Shown: positions 7,590 through 16,878 of the stretch, one piece after another | Layout: the number at the start of each line of letters is the position of its first letter | How positions within the stretch are numbered: the stretch's first letter is position 1 | From: Flavipsychrobacter stenotrophus | Lineage (GTDB): Bacteria; Bacteroidota; Bacteroidia; Chitinophagales; Chitinophagaceae | DNA: 64,000 bases | NCBI RefSeq assembly: GCF_002954265.1 | Contig: NZ_PPSL01000003.1 | Span: forward strand, 806,001-870,000 | Direction: 5' to 3' | Notes under the pieces: generated by a model | The model's input: the letters and a program-made list of their open reading frames with translations, nothing else | Databases searched by the model: none | Told to the model about the DNA's origin: nothing | Made by a program: the position numbers and the translations under genes

Positions 7590-8963
7590 TTAATTATTAT
7601 TGTCGTCAACAGGAAGCGTGTACTTGGCTTTCTTCGGTTCCTTATCTTTTTTCTTGTCTTTACTTACGTCTTCTTTTTTCTTTGCGTCTTTCACCGGAGG
7701 TGTGATCTTTTTATCAGCGATCTTTGCACCTACCTTCTGTATATCTTTTACCTCTTCCGGAGGACCGATCTTCACTACTTTCTTTACTTCTTTTTTGATG
7801 TCTTTCTTTACTTCTTTTTTAATGTTTTTAACCGGTGCTTTCTTTTCTTCTTTCTTCGGGTCTTTTTTTACTTCTTTTTTCGCTTCCGGTTTTATATCTT
7901 TCTTTGGTGTAGCCTTTACGTCTTTCTTTACATCTGCCTTCACATCTTTCTTAGGCTCTTTTTTGTCTTCTTTTTTTATATCCTTTTTAGGGTCTTTCTT
8001 TTCTTCTTTTTTAATGATTACCGTCTTGGCACCTGCCTCAGGTTTGTTAGCTTCTTTGGCGGCTACATCTTTCGCTTTTGCTTCCACTGCTATGGCGTGT
8101 GTAGAATCCATTTTAGCTTCTGTCTGAACTATACTGTTGATCCAGTTCATACTGACAGCACCCTTGTCAACCGGGCCCTTATAAGGTAATGACGGAGACG
8201 CTACTACCTGACCTTTAAAGCGAACATCGAGGGTCTGGTATTTATCCCAGCCAATGCGGTTGAGGACATTGGTATAGAAAGCATATAGGTTGCTGAACTT
8301 CTCCTTCATTCTCGATGTATCACCGAATATGATGCGCTGATCGCCCAGCACCGGTACAAGCTCGAATGTATAGTCAGAGTCGACGATGATCTGCGATACC
8401 TGAGCATTCCAGAAGGTGTCGGCTTGTATGTTGTGTACCAGCATCAGCACGTTTTTCTTCAACATAGCACCTACACTGTCGTTGTTCAATGTGGGCATAT
8501 TGGTTACAACTGAAGTATAGAAATTGAAGTTAGGCGACAGTGGCATAATGCTCAATGTGTTATCCATATAGTAGCTTTCGCTGGCCTGGCCGAAGATGCG
8601 TACTACAGGTATGCGCTGTGTAACAGACATATGCAATACCCTGCGGGCGTCGATATACAGGGATGCGTCGGCCACCCAAGGGTCTGCCTTGAGTACGCGC
8701 TCCATGCTCTGGACGTCCAGCTTATTAATAGGGGTGTGCATTATATCTATATTCCTGTTGTTGATCGTTTCGTCTAATATTTGCTTCTCCTCAATAAAAT
8801 GGTACTTCTTGCCGCTGTTGATGTGTACTTCCACACGTTCCAGCTTTTTATCCCCTTCGATCTTAGATGCGCTGATGATGGCTGTGATACAAGCAGAGGC
8901 CGCTACAAGTGTGGTGAACACCTGCAGGATCTTCCTGATCGATATCTTCTTTTTTACAGCCAT
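7590..8963 (-). CDS. ftsQ: Cell division protein FtsQ with a long Lys-rich C-terminal tail
   Basis: FtsQ is a bitopic divisome protein linking early and late division proteins. A short basic N-terminus is followed by one membrane segment (about residues 11-33) and a periplasmic POTRA/FtsQ region (about 40-255), including VLKADPWVADASLYID, typical of the POTRA-beta junction. From about residue 318 to 457 the protein is a low-complexity chain of KKD, KKE, KKP and KKV units with Asp/Glu, ending in YTLPVDDNNN. Family members usually end near residue 270-300, so about 140-160 residues are extra and should lie in the periplasm. The gene touches murC with no spacer. The call rests on position in the cluster, topology and the POTRA region. 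Confidence 0.9.
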   Translation of the reverse strand: MAVKKKISIRKILQVFTTLVAASACITAIISASKIEGDKKLERVEVHINSGKKYHFIEEKQILDETINNRNIDIMHTPINKLDVQSMERVLKADPWVADASLYIDARRVLHMSVTQRIPVVRIFGQASESYYMDNTLSIMPLSPNFNFYTSVVTNMPTLNNDSVGAMLKKNVLMLVHNIQADTFWNAQVSQIIVDSDYTFELVPVLGDQRIIFGDTSRMKEKFSNLYAFYTNVLNRIGWDKYQTLDVRFKGQVVASPSLPYKGPVDKGAVSMNWINSIVQTEAKMDSTHAIAVEAKAKDVAAKEANKPEAGAKTVIIKKEEKKDPKKDIKKEDKKEPKKDVKADVKKDVKATPKKDIKPEAKKEVKKDPKKEEKKAPVKNIKKEVKKDIKKEVKKVVKIGPPEEVKDIQKVGAKIADKKITPPVKDAKKKEDVSKDKKKDKEPKKAKYTLPVDDNNN

Positions 8964-10322
8964 TTACTTTGCTTCCAGTATCGCTTTAATCGGTTCAACT
9001 AATTTGTCAATATCGCCGGCGCCTGATGTGATGAACATATCGAGCGGGTTGTTCTTTACATATTCCAGCAAACCCTCTTTAGATACTATTGAGTGCGCTG
9101 CGTTCTTCATTCTGTCTGTTATCATCTTTGCGGTCACACCTTCCATTGGCAATTCACGCGCAGGGTAGATGTCTAACAACAACACTTCGTCAGCCATATC
9201 CAGGCTTTCTGCAAACCCATCAGCGAAATCGCGGGTGCGGGAGAACAAGTGCGGCTGGAATGCAACAACACACTTACGGTCGGGGAACAGGTGCTTGGCG
9301 CTGCGAATGAGTGCAGACAATTCCTCAGGGTGGTGTGCATAGTCATCAATAAATACCATTCTGTCGGACTTGATGATGTATTCAAACCTGCGCTTAATGC
9401 CCCTGAAGTTTTCCAGTGCTTCCCTTACCTTCTCACCATCTATACCCAACAACTGAGTAACGGCAACAGCTGCTACTGCATTCTCTACATTATGCAATCC
9501 GCCAATGTTGATGTGCAGGTGACGAACGGTCCAGCCCTTGCCTACTACATCGAATGTATAGCCACCATGACGTTGCATCATGTGTTCGCTATAGATATCT
9601 GCTGCGGTATTGGTAAGACTGTAAGTAAGTTTGTTGGTAGCTGTCAATTCTGAAGACCTGTGTAAGCCATGTTTTACCAATAGCGTGCCACCGGGCTTAA
9701 TATTTTTAGTATACTGAATAAACGCTTTTTCTATTTCCTCAACCGTGCCATAGATATCCAGGTGATCCGCGTCAATAGCGGTTAATACAGCTACGTCTGG
9801 GAATAACTTCAGGAAGCTACGATCGTACTCATCGGCCTCAATAACTGCTGTGTCGTTAGTGCTGCTCCAGTAGTTACTCTGGTAATTTACAGAGATACCA
9901 CCGAGGAAGGCATGGCAGCCATAGCCTGTTTCGCGCAGCAAATAAGCGATCATAGTAGATACTGTAGTCTTGCCATGAGTGCCTGCAACTGTGATGGCGT
10001 GCAAAGTTTCAGTGATCCACTGTAATACGTCACTACGCTTGTATACCGGGAAGTTATTATCCCTGTACCAGTTAAGCTCAGTATGGTCTTTTGGAATAGC
10101 AGGAGTATAAACTACGAGCGTAGTTTCTTTATCCAGCAGGTTAACATCATCGGTATAATGAACGGACATGCCTTCTTCAACCAGCTTTTTTGTAAGCACG
10201 GTCTCGGTGCGGTCATAGCCGCTTACCACAGCGCCCTGGGCCAGGAAGAACCTTGCCACAGCGCTCATGCCTATGCCGCCTATGCCTACGAAGTACACTC
10301 TTTTTATTTCTTTTACGTTCAT
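8964..10322 (-). CDS. murC: UDP-N-acetylmuramate--L-alanine ligase MurC
   Basis: MurC adds L-alanine to UDP-MurNAc, the first amino acid of the peptidoglycan stem peptide, in the cytoplasm. The N-terminal Rossmann motif FVGIGGIGMSAVARF (residues 11-25) is typical of MurC. The ATP-binding loop GTHGKTTVSTMIAYLL lies at about 113-128, and VFIDDYAHHPEE marks the C-terminal domain. The 452-residue length is normal. It starts one base after murG ends and stops where ftsQ begins, so translation is probably coupled across the three. Confidence 0.97.
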   Translation of the reverse strand: MNVKEIKRVYFVGIGGIGMSAVARFFLAQGAVVSGYDRTETVLTKKLVEEGMSVHYTDDVNLLDKETTLVVYTPAIPKDHTELNWYRDNNFPVYKRSDVLQWITETLHAITVAGTHGKTTVSTMIAYLLRETGYGCHAFLGGISVNYQSNYWSSTNDTAVIEADEYDRSFLKLFPDVAVLTAIDADHLDIYGTVEEIEKAFIQYTKNIKPGGTLLVKHGLHRSSELTATNKLTYSLTNTAADIYSEHMMQRHGGYTFDVVGKGWTVRHLHINIGGLHNVENAVAAVAVTQLLGIDGEKVREALENFRGIKRRFEYIIKSDRMVFIDDYAHHPEELSALIRSAKHLFPDRKCVVAFQPHLFSRTRDFADGFAESLDMADEVLLLDIYPARELPMEGVTAKMITDRMKNAAHSIVSKEGLLEYVKNNPLDMFITSGAGDIDKLVEPIKAILEAK

Positions 10323-10323
10323 C

Positions 10324-11421
10324 TTACTTTGCTATTGCTATTATTTTATGTGCTATCCTCTCATCCGCATTCGTTATTGCCATTGCCCGCAGGTTTTCAG
10401 ACATGCGGGTCTGTTTTTGTTCGTCTTGCAGCAGTGCCTTTATTTCAGGTAAAAGCTGTGTCATAGCATTTTCGTTCTTTACCAGAATAGCCGCATCCAT
10501 GTTCACCAAAGATTTGGCGTTGCTGGTCTGGTGATCTTCGGCTGCTGTTGGTAGTGGCACTAATATGGCTGGTTTTCCGGCAATACACAATTCAGCTATT
10601 GCTAATGCGCCGGCCCTTGATACTACTATGTCGGCGACCGTATAAGCATATGCCATTTCCCTGATAAATGCTACCGTGATGACCCTGCCCGGATATGCTG
10701 CCGCACGCTTCACTGCCTGCTCGTGGTAGTGGTTACCCGTTTGCCAAACCAACTGCACATTTTCCTTCATCAGTTCATCAAGATTGGCATCAATGCTCTC
10801 GTTTATAGCACGTGCACCCAGGCTACCACCAACCGCCAATATTGTTTTTACGTTTTCCTGTAGTTGAAACATTGCCCTAGCAGTTGCTGCATCTACATTC
10901 ATTTCGGTTATTTCCCTTCTTACAGGGTTACCGGTCATTATCAATTTTTCTTTCGGAAAGAAGTTTTGCATATTGTCGTAGCCAACGCATATTGCTTTTG
11001 CTTTCCTTCCCAATATTTTGTTTGTCTTTCCTGCAAACGAGTTCTGTTCCTGTATCAATGTAGGTATCTGCAAGGCTTGTGCGGCGCTGAGCATAGGGAA
11101 ACTTGCATAACCACCCACACCTACAACGGCAGCGGGGTTGAAGCTCTTTAATATGCGGCGAGCCATTATACGGCTCTTGATGATCTTGTAAGGAAGCAGG
11201 AAATTTTTCCACAAATTGCCGCGGTCGAAGCCTGTAATGTCCAGCCCTACTATTTCAAAACCTTCCTGTGGTACCTTTTCCATTTCCATCTTACCCAATG
11301 CGCCTACGAATAATAGCTGCGTGCCCGGCAGCAAACGCTGCAGTGCACGGCCAATAGCTACCGCAGGGAAGATATGCCCCCCGGTTCCGCCGCCCGCTAT
11401 TATGATACGCAAGTTGTCCAT
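10324..11421 (-). CDS. murG: Lipid II synthase MurG
   Basis: MurG transfers GlcNAc from UDP-GlcNAc to lipid I at the inner face of the membrane, giving lipid II. The N-terminal glycine-rich loop IIAGGGTGGHIFPAVAIG (residues 6-23) is the family hallmark. A second such loop, ILAVGGSLGARAINES, and the donor-binding segment VSRAGALAIAELCIAGKPAILVPLP mark the C-terminal GT-B domain (GT28). The 365 residues are normal. Neighbours ftsW and murC are each one base away. Confidence 0.97.
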   Translation of the reverse strand: MDNLRIIIAGGGTGGHIFPAVAIGRALQRLLPGTQLLFVGALGKMEMEKVPQEGFEIVGLDITGFDRGNLWKNFLLPYKIIKSRIMARRILKSFNPAAVVGVGGYASFPMLSAAQALQIPTLIQEQNSFAGKTNKILGRKAKAICVGYDNMQNFFPKEKLIMTGNPVRREITEMNVDAATARAMFQLQENVKTILAVGGSLGARAINESIDANLDELMKENVQLVWQTGNHYHEQAVKRAAAYPGRVITVAFIREMAYAYTVADIVVSRAGALAIAELCIAGKPAILVPLPTAAEDHQTSNAKSLVNMDAAILVKNENAMTQLLPEIKALLQDEQKQTRMSENLRAMAITNADERIAHKIIAIAK

Positions 11422-11422
11422 G

Positions 11423-12751
11423 TTATGCTCCTGCCGGTATTACACCGCCGGCTGTTCCTCTTTTACCTGTTTGTACAAATATCTTTGATGCTATTTCTGC
11501 ATTTTCTTCTTCTTCTTCTTCGTCAATGGCGTCATCTACTGCGCTGTCGGTTGTTACTACACCTTTCTCTTGCTTCTCTATTTTCCTTTTGCCTGCTTTC
11601 TTCTTGCCACCTTCCATCTCATCTACATACTTGCTTACGCTGAGTATGATGCCGATAGCCACACTGGTAAACCAGATAGATGAACCACCCATACTTACCA
11701 TTGGTAATGTAAGACCGGTTACAGGTACCAGGTGAACATTTACCGCCATATTGAGCATAGCCTGGAATACCAGTGTAATACTTAACCCCACCGCGAGGAA
11801 GGCGCCAAATGCAAACGGGCACCGCTTGAATATGAGGATGCTTCGCCACAAGAACAATAAGTAAAAGAACACCAGCGCCGCACCACCTAGCAGACCATAC
11901 TCCTCTATGATGATAGAGTAGATGAAGTCTGAATAAGGGTGAGGCAGGAAGTTACGCTGCAGGCTGTTGCCCGGGCCGCGACCTGTAACACCACCATTTG
12001 CGATGGCTATTTTCGCCTGCTGTACCTGGTATACGTCCTCCTGCTTAGGATCTTTCTTAGATCTGTCGGTGAAGTCCATGATACGCTTTTCCCATGTTTT
12101 AGCACGACCTATTCCTGTTACTTTAGAGCCAACGAACAAGAGCGTGACGCCCATGATACCTACGGCACCCAGCAGTAACAGGTGCTTTACCTGTACACGG
12201 CCAATGTAGAATACTATGCTGCATGTAGCACCCAACATCAACGCTGTAGACAGGTTGGCCGGGGCAATGAATGCGCAAGTCAATAACATGGGCAACAAAA
12301 CCGGTAAAAAACCCTTCTTAAAATCTTTGATCACGGCCTGCTTCATACTCAACACCCGCGCCAGGAACATGAACAATGCCAGCTTGGCAAGGTCAGAAGT
12401 CTGGAAAGTGAGGTTGACCACCGGTAGTTTTATCCAACGAGAGCCTTCATTGAGGCTTGTGCCAAAGAGCAAAGTATATAATAACAATGGTATGCTAATG
12501 AAGTAGAGTAGTACTGCCACTTTAGCAAACTTTGTGTAGTTAATGTTATGCACCCAATAAATGATGAGCAACCCAAGACCCAATACCATTACCTGCTTTA
12601 GCAGGAAGAAACTGGATGCTTTTTCGCTACGGTATGCCAATGAACCGGTACTGCTATACACGGCGAGGAGGCTGATGAGCGACAGCACCATCACCACGGC
12701 CCAAATGACCTGGTCTCCTTTCGTCTTGTTAAGCAATTTTTTTACGCTCAT
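11423..12751 (-). CDS. ftsW: Septal peptidoglycan polymerase FtsW (SEDS family)
   Basis: FtsW is the SEDS-family glycosyltransferase that polymerises lipid II at the septum with FtsI. About ten hydrophobic segments span residues 15-385, with family motifs such as ATCSIVFYIGRV, GRGPGNSLQRNFLPHPYSDFIYSIIIEE and LTLPMVSMGGSS. The cytoplasmic C-terminus (about 395-442) is unusual, with a Lys-rich stretch and then an acidic one (DDAIDEEEEEENAE). Its place between murD and murG in the dcw cluster supports FtsW over RodA. Confidence 0.95.
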   Translation of the reverse strand: MSVKKLLNKTKGDQVIWAVVMVLSLISLLAVYSSTGSLAYRSEKASSFFLLKQVMVLGLGLLIIYWVHNINYTKFAKVAVLLYFISIPLLLYTLLFGTSLNEGSRWIKLPVVNLTFQTSDLAKLALFMFLARVLSMKQAVIKDFKKGFLPVLLPMLLTCAFIAPANLSTALMLGATCSIVFYIGRVQVKHLLLLGAVGIMGVTLLFVGSKVTGIGRAKTWEKRIMDFTDRSKKDPKQEDVYQVQQAKIAIANGGVTGRGPGNSLQRNFLPHPYSDFIYSIIIEEYGLLGGAALVFFYLLFLWRSILIFKRCPFAFGAFLAVGLSITLVFQAMLNMAVNVHLVPVTGLTLPMVSMGGSSIWFTSVAIGIILSVSKYVDEMEGGKKKAGKRKIEKQEKGVVTTDSAVDDAIDEEEEEENAEIASKIFVQTGKRGTAGGVIPAGA

Positions 12752-12769
12752 TGTTATTTTTATTGTCTA

Positions 12770-14125
12770 TTAAAGGCTGCGAACCGCTTCCTTAAATTGT
12801 TGTCCTCTGTCTTCATAATTTTTGAAAAGGTCGAAGCTGGCACATGCCGGTGAAAGCAATACCACATCACCTTTGTCTGCCAGTGCATAAGCCGCATGGA
12901 CGGCGTCTTTTGCGCTGGTGGTGTCTACGATGGTGTGCACAAAGCTGTAGAAGAAATCGTGAATAGGCTCGTTATGCACGCCAAGGCAAACGATAGCTTT
13001 TACTTTTTCTTTTACTAACCCTTCGATCTCGTGGTAGTTATTGCCCTTGTCCTGTCCGCCAAGAAGCAGGATCACAGGTTTTGTCATACTCTCCAATGCA
13101 AACCATACAGAGTTTACGTTGGTGCCTTTACTATCATTGATGAACTCTACGCCGCGGACGGTAGCGACATATTCCAACCTGTGCTCCAATCCTTCAAAAG
13201 ACTCAAAGCTTTCGCGGATCTTCTCCTTTCTGATGTGTGCCGCTCTGCCCGAAATGCCCGCTGCCATAGAATTAAATTGATTGTGCTTGCCTTTTATAGT
13301 GAGGTCGTGAACCGAAGCCTGCATGTCATCTCCGTCATACCTGATGTGTAAATTGTCTTTGTTCACAAATGCTCCTTCGTCGTGAATCTTATTTTCGTCC
13401 ATTGTAATGTGTACTGTTTTGGCGTGAATCGAATGGGTGGTTAAGTAGTTGTTGATAGCAGGATCGTCAATGTTTAAAACAAGAAGATCTGATGGTAATT
13501 GGTTTTGTGTGATCTTAAATTTAGACGCAACATAATTTTCAAAAACGTAATTGTATCGGTCCAGGTGATCGGGTGTAATGTTGAGCAGTACAGCTATATC
13601 GGGCCTGAACTGATGGATATCATCGAGCTGAAAGCTGCTGACCTCTATTACATACCATTCACATGGTTTTTCAAATATCTGCAAAGCAAAGCTCCGGCCT
13701 ATATTCCCCACCATGGCCACATCGTAGCCGGCGGTCTTAAGTATGTGCCAGGTAAGTTTTGTTGTTGTACTCTTTCCGTTACTGCCTGTTATAGCTATGA
13801 TCTTGCTGTCACCTTTGTAGCGGTAGCCAAACTCGATCTCACTGCACACTTCAATACCGGCATTCCTTATCTTCTTTACTATTTCTGCTTTGTCGGGTAT
13901 TCCCGGGCTTTTTACTACACAATCGGCTGTGAGTATCTTCCCTTCGGTGTGGCCGCCTTCTTCAAAAGCGATACCATTATCCTGCAGCATAGCCCTGAAT
14001 GATGGCTTGATAGTGCCGCCATCGCTTACAAACACATCCCAGCCCTGCTGGTTGCCCAGCAATGCGGCACCTACACCGCTTTCAGCGGCGCCCAGTATCA
14101 CGAGCTTTTTGTTGTTTGCACTCAT
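12770..14125 (-). CDS. murD: UDP-N-acetylmuramoylalanine--D-glutamate ligase MurD
   Basis: MurD adds D-glutamate to UDP-MurNAc-L-Ala. The N-terminal dinucleotide-like fold has LVILGAAESGVGAALL (residues 8-23). The ATP loop is ITGSNGKSTTTKLTWH (about 114-129). The Mur central motif NITPDHLDRYNY follows, and the C-terminal domain has FINDSKGTNVNSVWFAL and LLGGQDKGNNY. The NDSKxTN motif distinguishes MurD from MurC, MurE and MurF. Length is normal. It starts two bases after mraY ends. Confidence 0.97.
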   Translation of the reverse strand: MSANNKKLVILGAAESGVGAALLGNQQGWDVFVSDGGTIKPSFRAMLQDNGIAFEEGGHTEGKILTADCVVKSPGIPDKAEIVKKIRNAGIEVCSEIEFGYRYKGDSKIIAITGSNGKSTTTKLTWHILKTAGYDVAMVGNIGRSFALQIFEKPCEWYVIEVSSFQLDDIHQFRPDIAVLLNITPDHLDRYNYVFENYVASKFKITQNQLPSDLLVLNIDDPAINNYLTTHSIHAKTVHITMDENKIHDEGAFVNKDNLHIRYDGDDMQASVHDLTIKGKHNQFNSMAAGISGRAAHIRKEKIRESFESFEGLEHRLEYVATVRGVEFINDSKGTNVNSVWFALESMTKPVILLLGGQDKGNNYHEIEGLVKEKVKAIVCLGVHNEPIHDFFYSFVHTIVDTTSAKDAVHAAYALADKGDVVLLSPACASFDLFKNYEDRGQQFKEAVRSL

Positions 14126-14127
14126 TG

Positions 14128-15402
14128 TTATTGCAGTTTTAATGTTACTATACTCATTATGGCCAGTATGATACCAATGATCCAGAAGCGGGTTACGATC
14201 TTAGACTCATGATAGCCCAGTTTCTGGTAGTGGTGGTGAAGTGGTGCCATCAGGAATATCCTGACTCCTTCGCCTGTTTTCTTTTTTGTACGCTTGAAGT
14301 ACCATACCTGCAGCATCACTGAAACATTCTCAACCAGGAATATGCCGCAGATAATAGGTATCAATAACTCTTTGCGCACTATGATAGCCAGCGATGCGAT
14401 GATACCACCAAGTGCCAGGCTGCCGGTATCGCCCATAAATACCTGCGCGGGATAGGCATTGTACCATAGGAAACCGACACATGCGCCTACGAATGCGCCA
14501 ATGAAAATGGATAGCTCACCAAGGTTAGGGATATCCATAATATTGAGGTAGCCGGCAAATATGTAGTTACCCGATACATAGGCGAATACACCCAGGCAGA
14601 CACCAATGATCGCCGATACCCCTGTTGCCAGTCCGTCTATACCATCGGTAATGTTCGCGCCGTTGGAGACAGCTACAATGATGAAGATGACGAACAGTAC
14701 GTAGATGATTGGAGTAGTATAGGCTATATACTTTTCACCAAAAAGCTCGGCAATTTTCTCATACCTGAATTCATGCGTCTTGATGAATGGCAGGGTAGTA
14801 GTTGCTGTTCTTACGTTTACGTAGTTATGTTCTCCGCCCTTATCATCTTTACGGGTGAAACGGCCTCTTTCCAGCTTTTCTTCACTGTTGTAAACACCGG
14901 TGCCATTCTTTACTTCTCGGCTGATGATCACATTGTCGTTATAGTACATGGTAACACCGATGATGATACCGAGCCCTATCTGGCCTATAACTTTAAACCG
15001 ACCTGCCAGGCCTTCTTTGTTTTTCTTAAACACCTTAATGTAATCGTCGATGAAGCCGATAACACCCAGCCATATCGTAGAGACGATCATTAAGACTATA
15101 TATACATTCATTACCCGTGCAAACAGTAATGTAGGTATGAGTATTGCTGCTATGATGATCAGTCCACCCATAGTAGGCGTTCCTTTCTTTGCTTTCTCGC
15201 CATCAAGGCCCAGGTCACGTACAGTTTCGCCTATTTGTTTATTCCGCAGGAAGTTGATCAGCCTTTTGCCGAACAGCATGGATATTACCAACGAAAGGAT
15301 AATAGCCATAGCCACCCTGAAGGTGATATAGTTGAACACGCCCAACCCAATAAGGCGTAGCTGGAGTGTGTCGTGCAGATATTTATATAAATAGTACAGC
15401 AT
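14128..15402 (-). CDS. mraY: Phospho-N-acetylmuramoyl-pentapeptide transferase MraY
   Basis: MraY transfers phospho-MurNAc-pentapeptide to undecaprenyl phosphate, making lipid I. It is a ten-helix membrane enzyme. The motifs [28 protein letters not shown] (the Asp pair), [15 protein letters not shown] and [13 protein letters not shown] are all present, as is [14 protein letters not shown] near the C-terminus. At 424 residues it is about 60 longer than Escherichia coli MraY. The extra part is a polar loop at about residues 160-225, a known feature of Bacteroidota MraY. It lies between murE and murD with gaps of 9 and 2 bp. Confidence 0.98.
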   Translation of the reverse strand: MLYYLYKYLHDTLQLRLIGLGVFNYITFRVAMAIILSLVISMLFGKRLINFLRNKQIGETVRDLGLDGEKAKKGTPTMGGLIIIAAILIPTLLFARVMNVYIVLMIVSTIWLGVIGFIDDYIKVFKKNKEGLAGRFKVIGQIGLGIIIGVTMYYNDNVIISREVKNGTGVYNSEEKLERGRFTRKDDKGGEHNYVNVRTATTTLPFIKTHEFRYEKIAELFGEKYIAYTTPIIYVLFVIFIIVAVSNGANITDGIDGLATGVSAIIGVCLGVFAYVSGNYIFAGYLNIMDIPNLGELSIFIGAFVGACVGFLWYNAYPAQVFMGDTGSLALGGIIASLAIIVRKELLIPIICGIFLVENVSVMLQVWYFKRTKKKTGEGVRIFLMAPLHHHYQKLGYHESKIVTRFWIIGIILAIMSIVTLKLQ

Positions 15403-15411
15403 TTATGCCTG

Positions 15412-16878
15412 TTATTTGCTTAGTGTTTCAAACGTTTGGGTTAGTTCTTCGCGGTCATCAAAATGATGTTTTACACCGCTTATCTCATGATATGTTTCGT
15501 GTCCTTTGCCTGCTATGAGAATAATATCTCCCGCCATGGCCAGTGAACATGCAACTTTTATTGCTTCGCGCCTGTCGGTAATCCTCAGGCACTTTCTTTT
15601 CATGGCTGTACTCAGCCCACTTTCCATATCATCAAGTATTGCTTCCGGGTCTTCGCTGCGCGGGTTATCGGAAGTGAGTATTGTTTTGTCGCTGTGCTCG
15701 CAAGCCGCCTCAGCCATTATAGGGCGCTTGGTCTTATCTCTGTCGCCACCGCAGCCTACTACCGTGATGAGCCTTTGCCCGTTAGTGCGCAGTTGGTTGA
15801 TAGTAGCCAGTACATTGATCAATGCATCGGGCGTATGTGCGTAGTCAACTATGCCCAATACCTTGTCTACTTTAGACATGTAGGTTTCGAACCTGCCCTG
15901 TGCGCCGCGCAATGCGCTAAGCACTTCGAGGATCTGCATCTTGTCTTCGCCTAGTTGCTTTGCCGCGCCGTAAACCGCCAACAGATTATAAGCGTTAAAA
16001 ATACCAATCATGCTGAAGTGCGCTTCGATACCGTCGACATTCATTACCAGGCCGGTAAGGCTGTTTTCCAGCACCTTGCCTTTTATTGATGCCGGCATAC
16101 GCAGGCTGTAAGACAATTTCTCTGCTTTGGTATTCTGCAGCATTACCGTACCGCGCTTATCATCGGCATTAGTAATGGCGAATGCTTCGGCTGATAGGCC
16201 ATCGAAAAATGCCTTCTTCACCCTGATGTATTCATCGAAAGTCTTGTGGTAGTCGAGGTGGTCGTGCGTAATGTTGGTAAACACGCCACCTGCAAACCTG
16301 ATGCCCGCAATGCGCTGCTGATGCACTGCGTGTGAGCTTACTTCCATGAATGCATGTGTACAACCTGCATCCACCATTTGCCTGAGCAATGCATGGATGG
16401 AGATAGCATCGGGGGTAGTGTGTGTTGCCACTACTACCTGCTTGTGTATATGATTCTGTACGGTAGATAACAGACCGCACTTGTAACCCAATTTTTCAAA
16501 GAGCTGATAGAGCAGGGTAGCAGTAGTGGTTTTTCCATTAGTACCTGTAATGCCTACTATCTTCAATTCTGATGACGGAAAGCCGTAAAATGCATCGGCC
16601 ATCAGTCCGGCAGCTGCAGCGCTGTCCTTCACTTTTATATAGGTAACACCTTCTGCAAGTGTAGCCGGCATTGTTTCGCAAACAATAGCTACCGCACGGT
16701 CGGTGATCGCCTTCTCAATAAAGCCATGACCATCGGACAAAGTGCCCTTGATGGCTATGAATACAAAACCTGCCGTCACTTTGCGGGAGTCAATGCAAAG
16801 GCCGTTGACTTCAATAGTCGCCGAACCCTTCACTTGTGAAGGGTCAATATTTACCAATATGTCTTTTAATGTTGGCAT
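15412..16878 (-). CDS. murE: UDP-MurNAc-tripeptide ligase MurE (probably meso-DAP adding)
   Basis: MurE adds the third stem-peptide residue. The ATP loop VGITGTNGKTTTATLLYQLF is at about residues 108-127, the Mur motif TNITHDHLDYHKTFDEY follows, and IVDYAHTPDAL marks the C-terminal domain. DNPR at residues 404-407 is the signature of meso-diaminopimelate-adding enzymes, so the wall is predicted to be the usual gram-negative A1-gamma type; lysine-adding enzymes have a different tetrapeptide there. The last base of ftsI overlaps the first of murE, indicating translational coupling. Confidence 0.97.
   Translation of the reverse strand: MPTLKDILVNIDPSQVKGSATIEVNGLCIDSRKVTAGFVFIAIKGTLSDGHGFIEKAITDRAVAIVCETMPATLAEGVTYIKVKDSAAAAGLMADAFYGFPSSELKIVGITGTNGKTTTATLLYQLFEKLGYKCGLLSTVQNHIHKQVVVATHTTPDAISIHALLRQMVDAGCTHAFMEVSSHAVHQQRIAGIRFAGGVFTNITHDHLDYHKTFDEYIRVKKAFFDGLSAEAFAITNADDKRGTVMLQNTKAEKLSYSLRMPASIKGKVLENSLTGLVMNVDGIEAHFSMIGIFNAYNLLAVYGAAKQLGEDKMQILEVLSALRGAQGRFETYMSKVDKVLGIVDYAHTPDALINVLATINQLRTNGQRLITVVGCGGDRDKTKRPIMAEAACEHSDKTILTSDNPRSEDPEAILDDMESGLSTAMKRKCLRITDRREAIKVACSLAMAGDIILIAGKGHETYHEISGVKHHFDDREELTQTFETLSK

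Noticed and set aside
7083-8189. Long plus-strand frame (368 codons) opposite ftsQ and ftsA
   Set aside because: It is the antisense shadow of the Lys-rich tail: AAG/AAA codons read backwards give Phe/Leu/Tyr runs. No start site or family match, and both genes opposite are certain.
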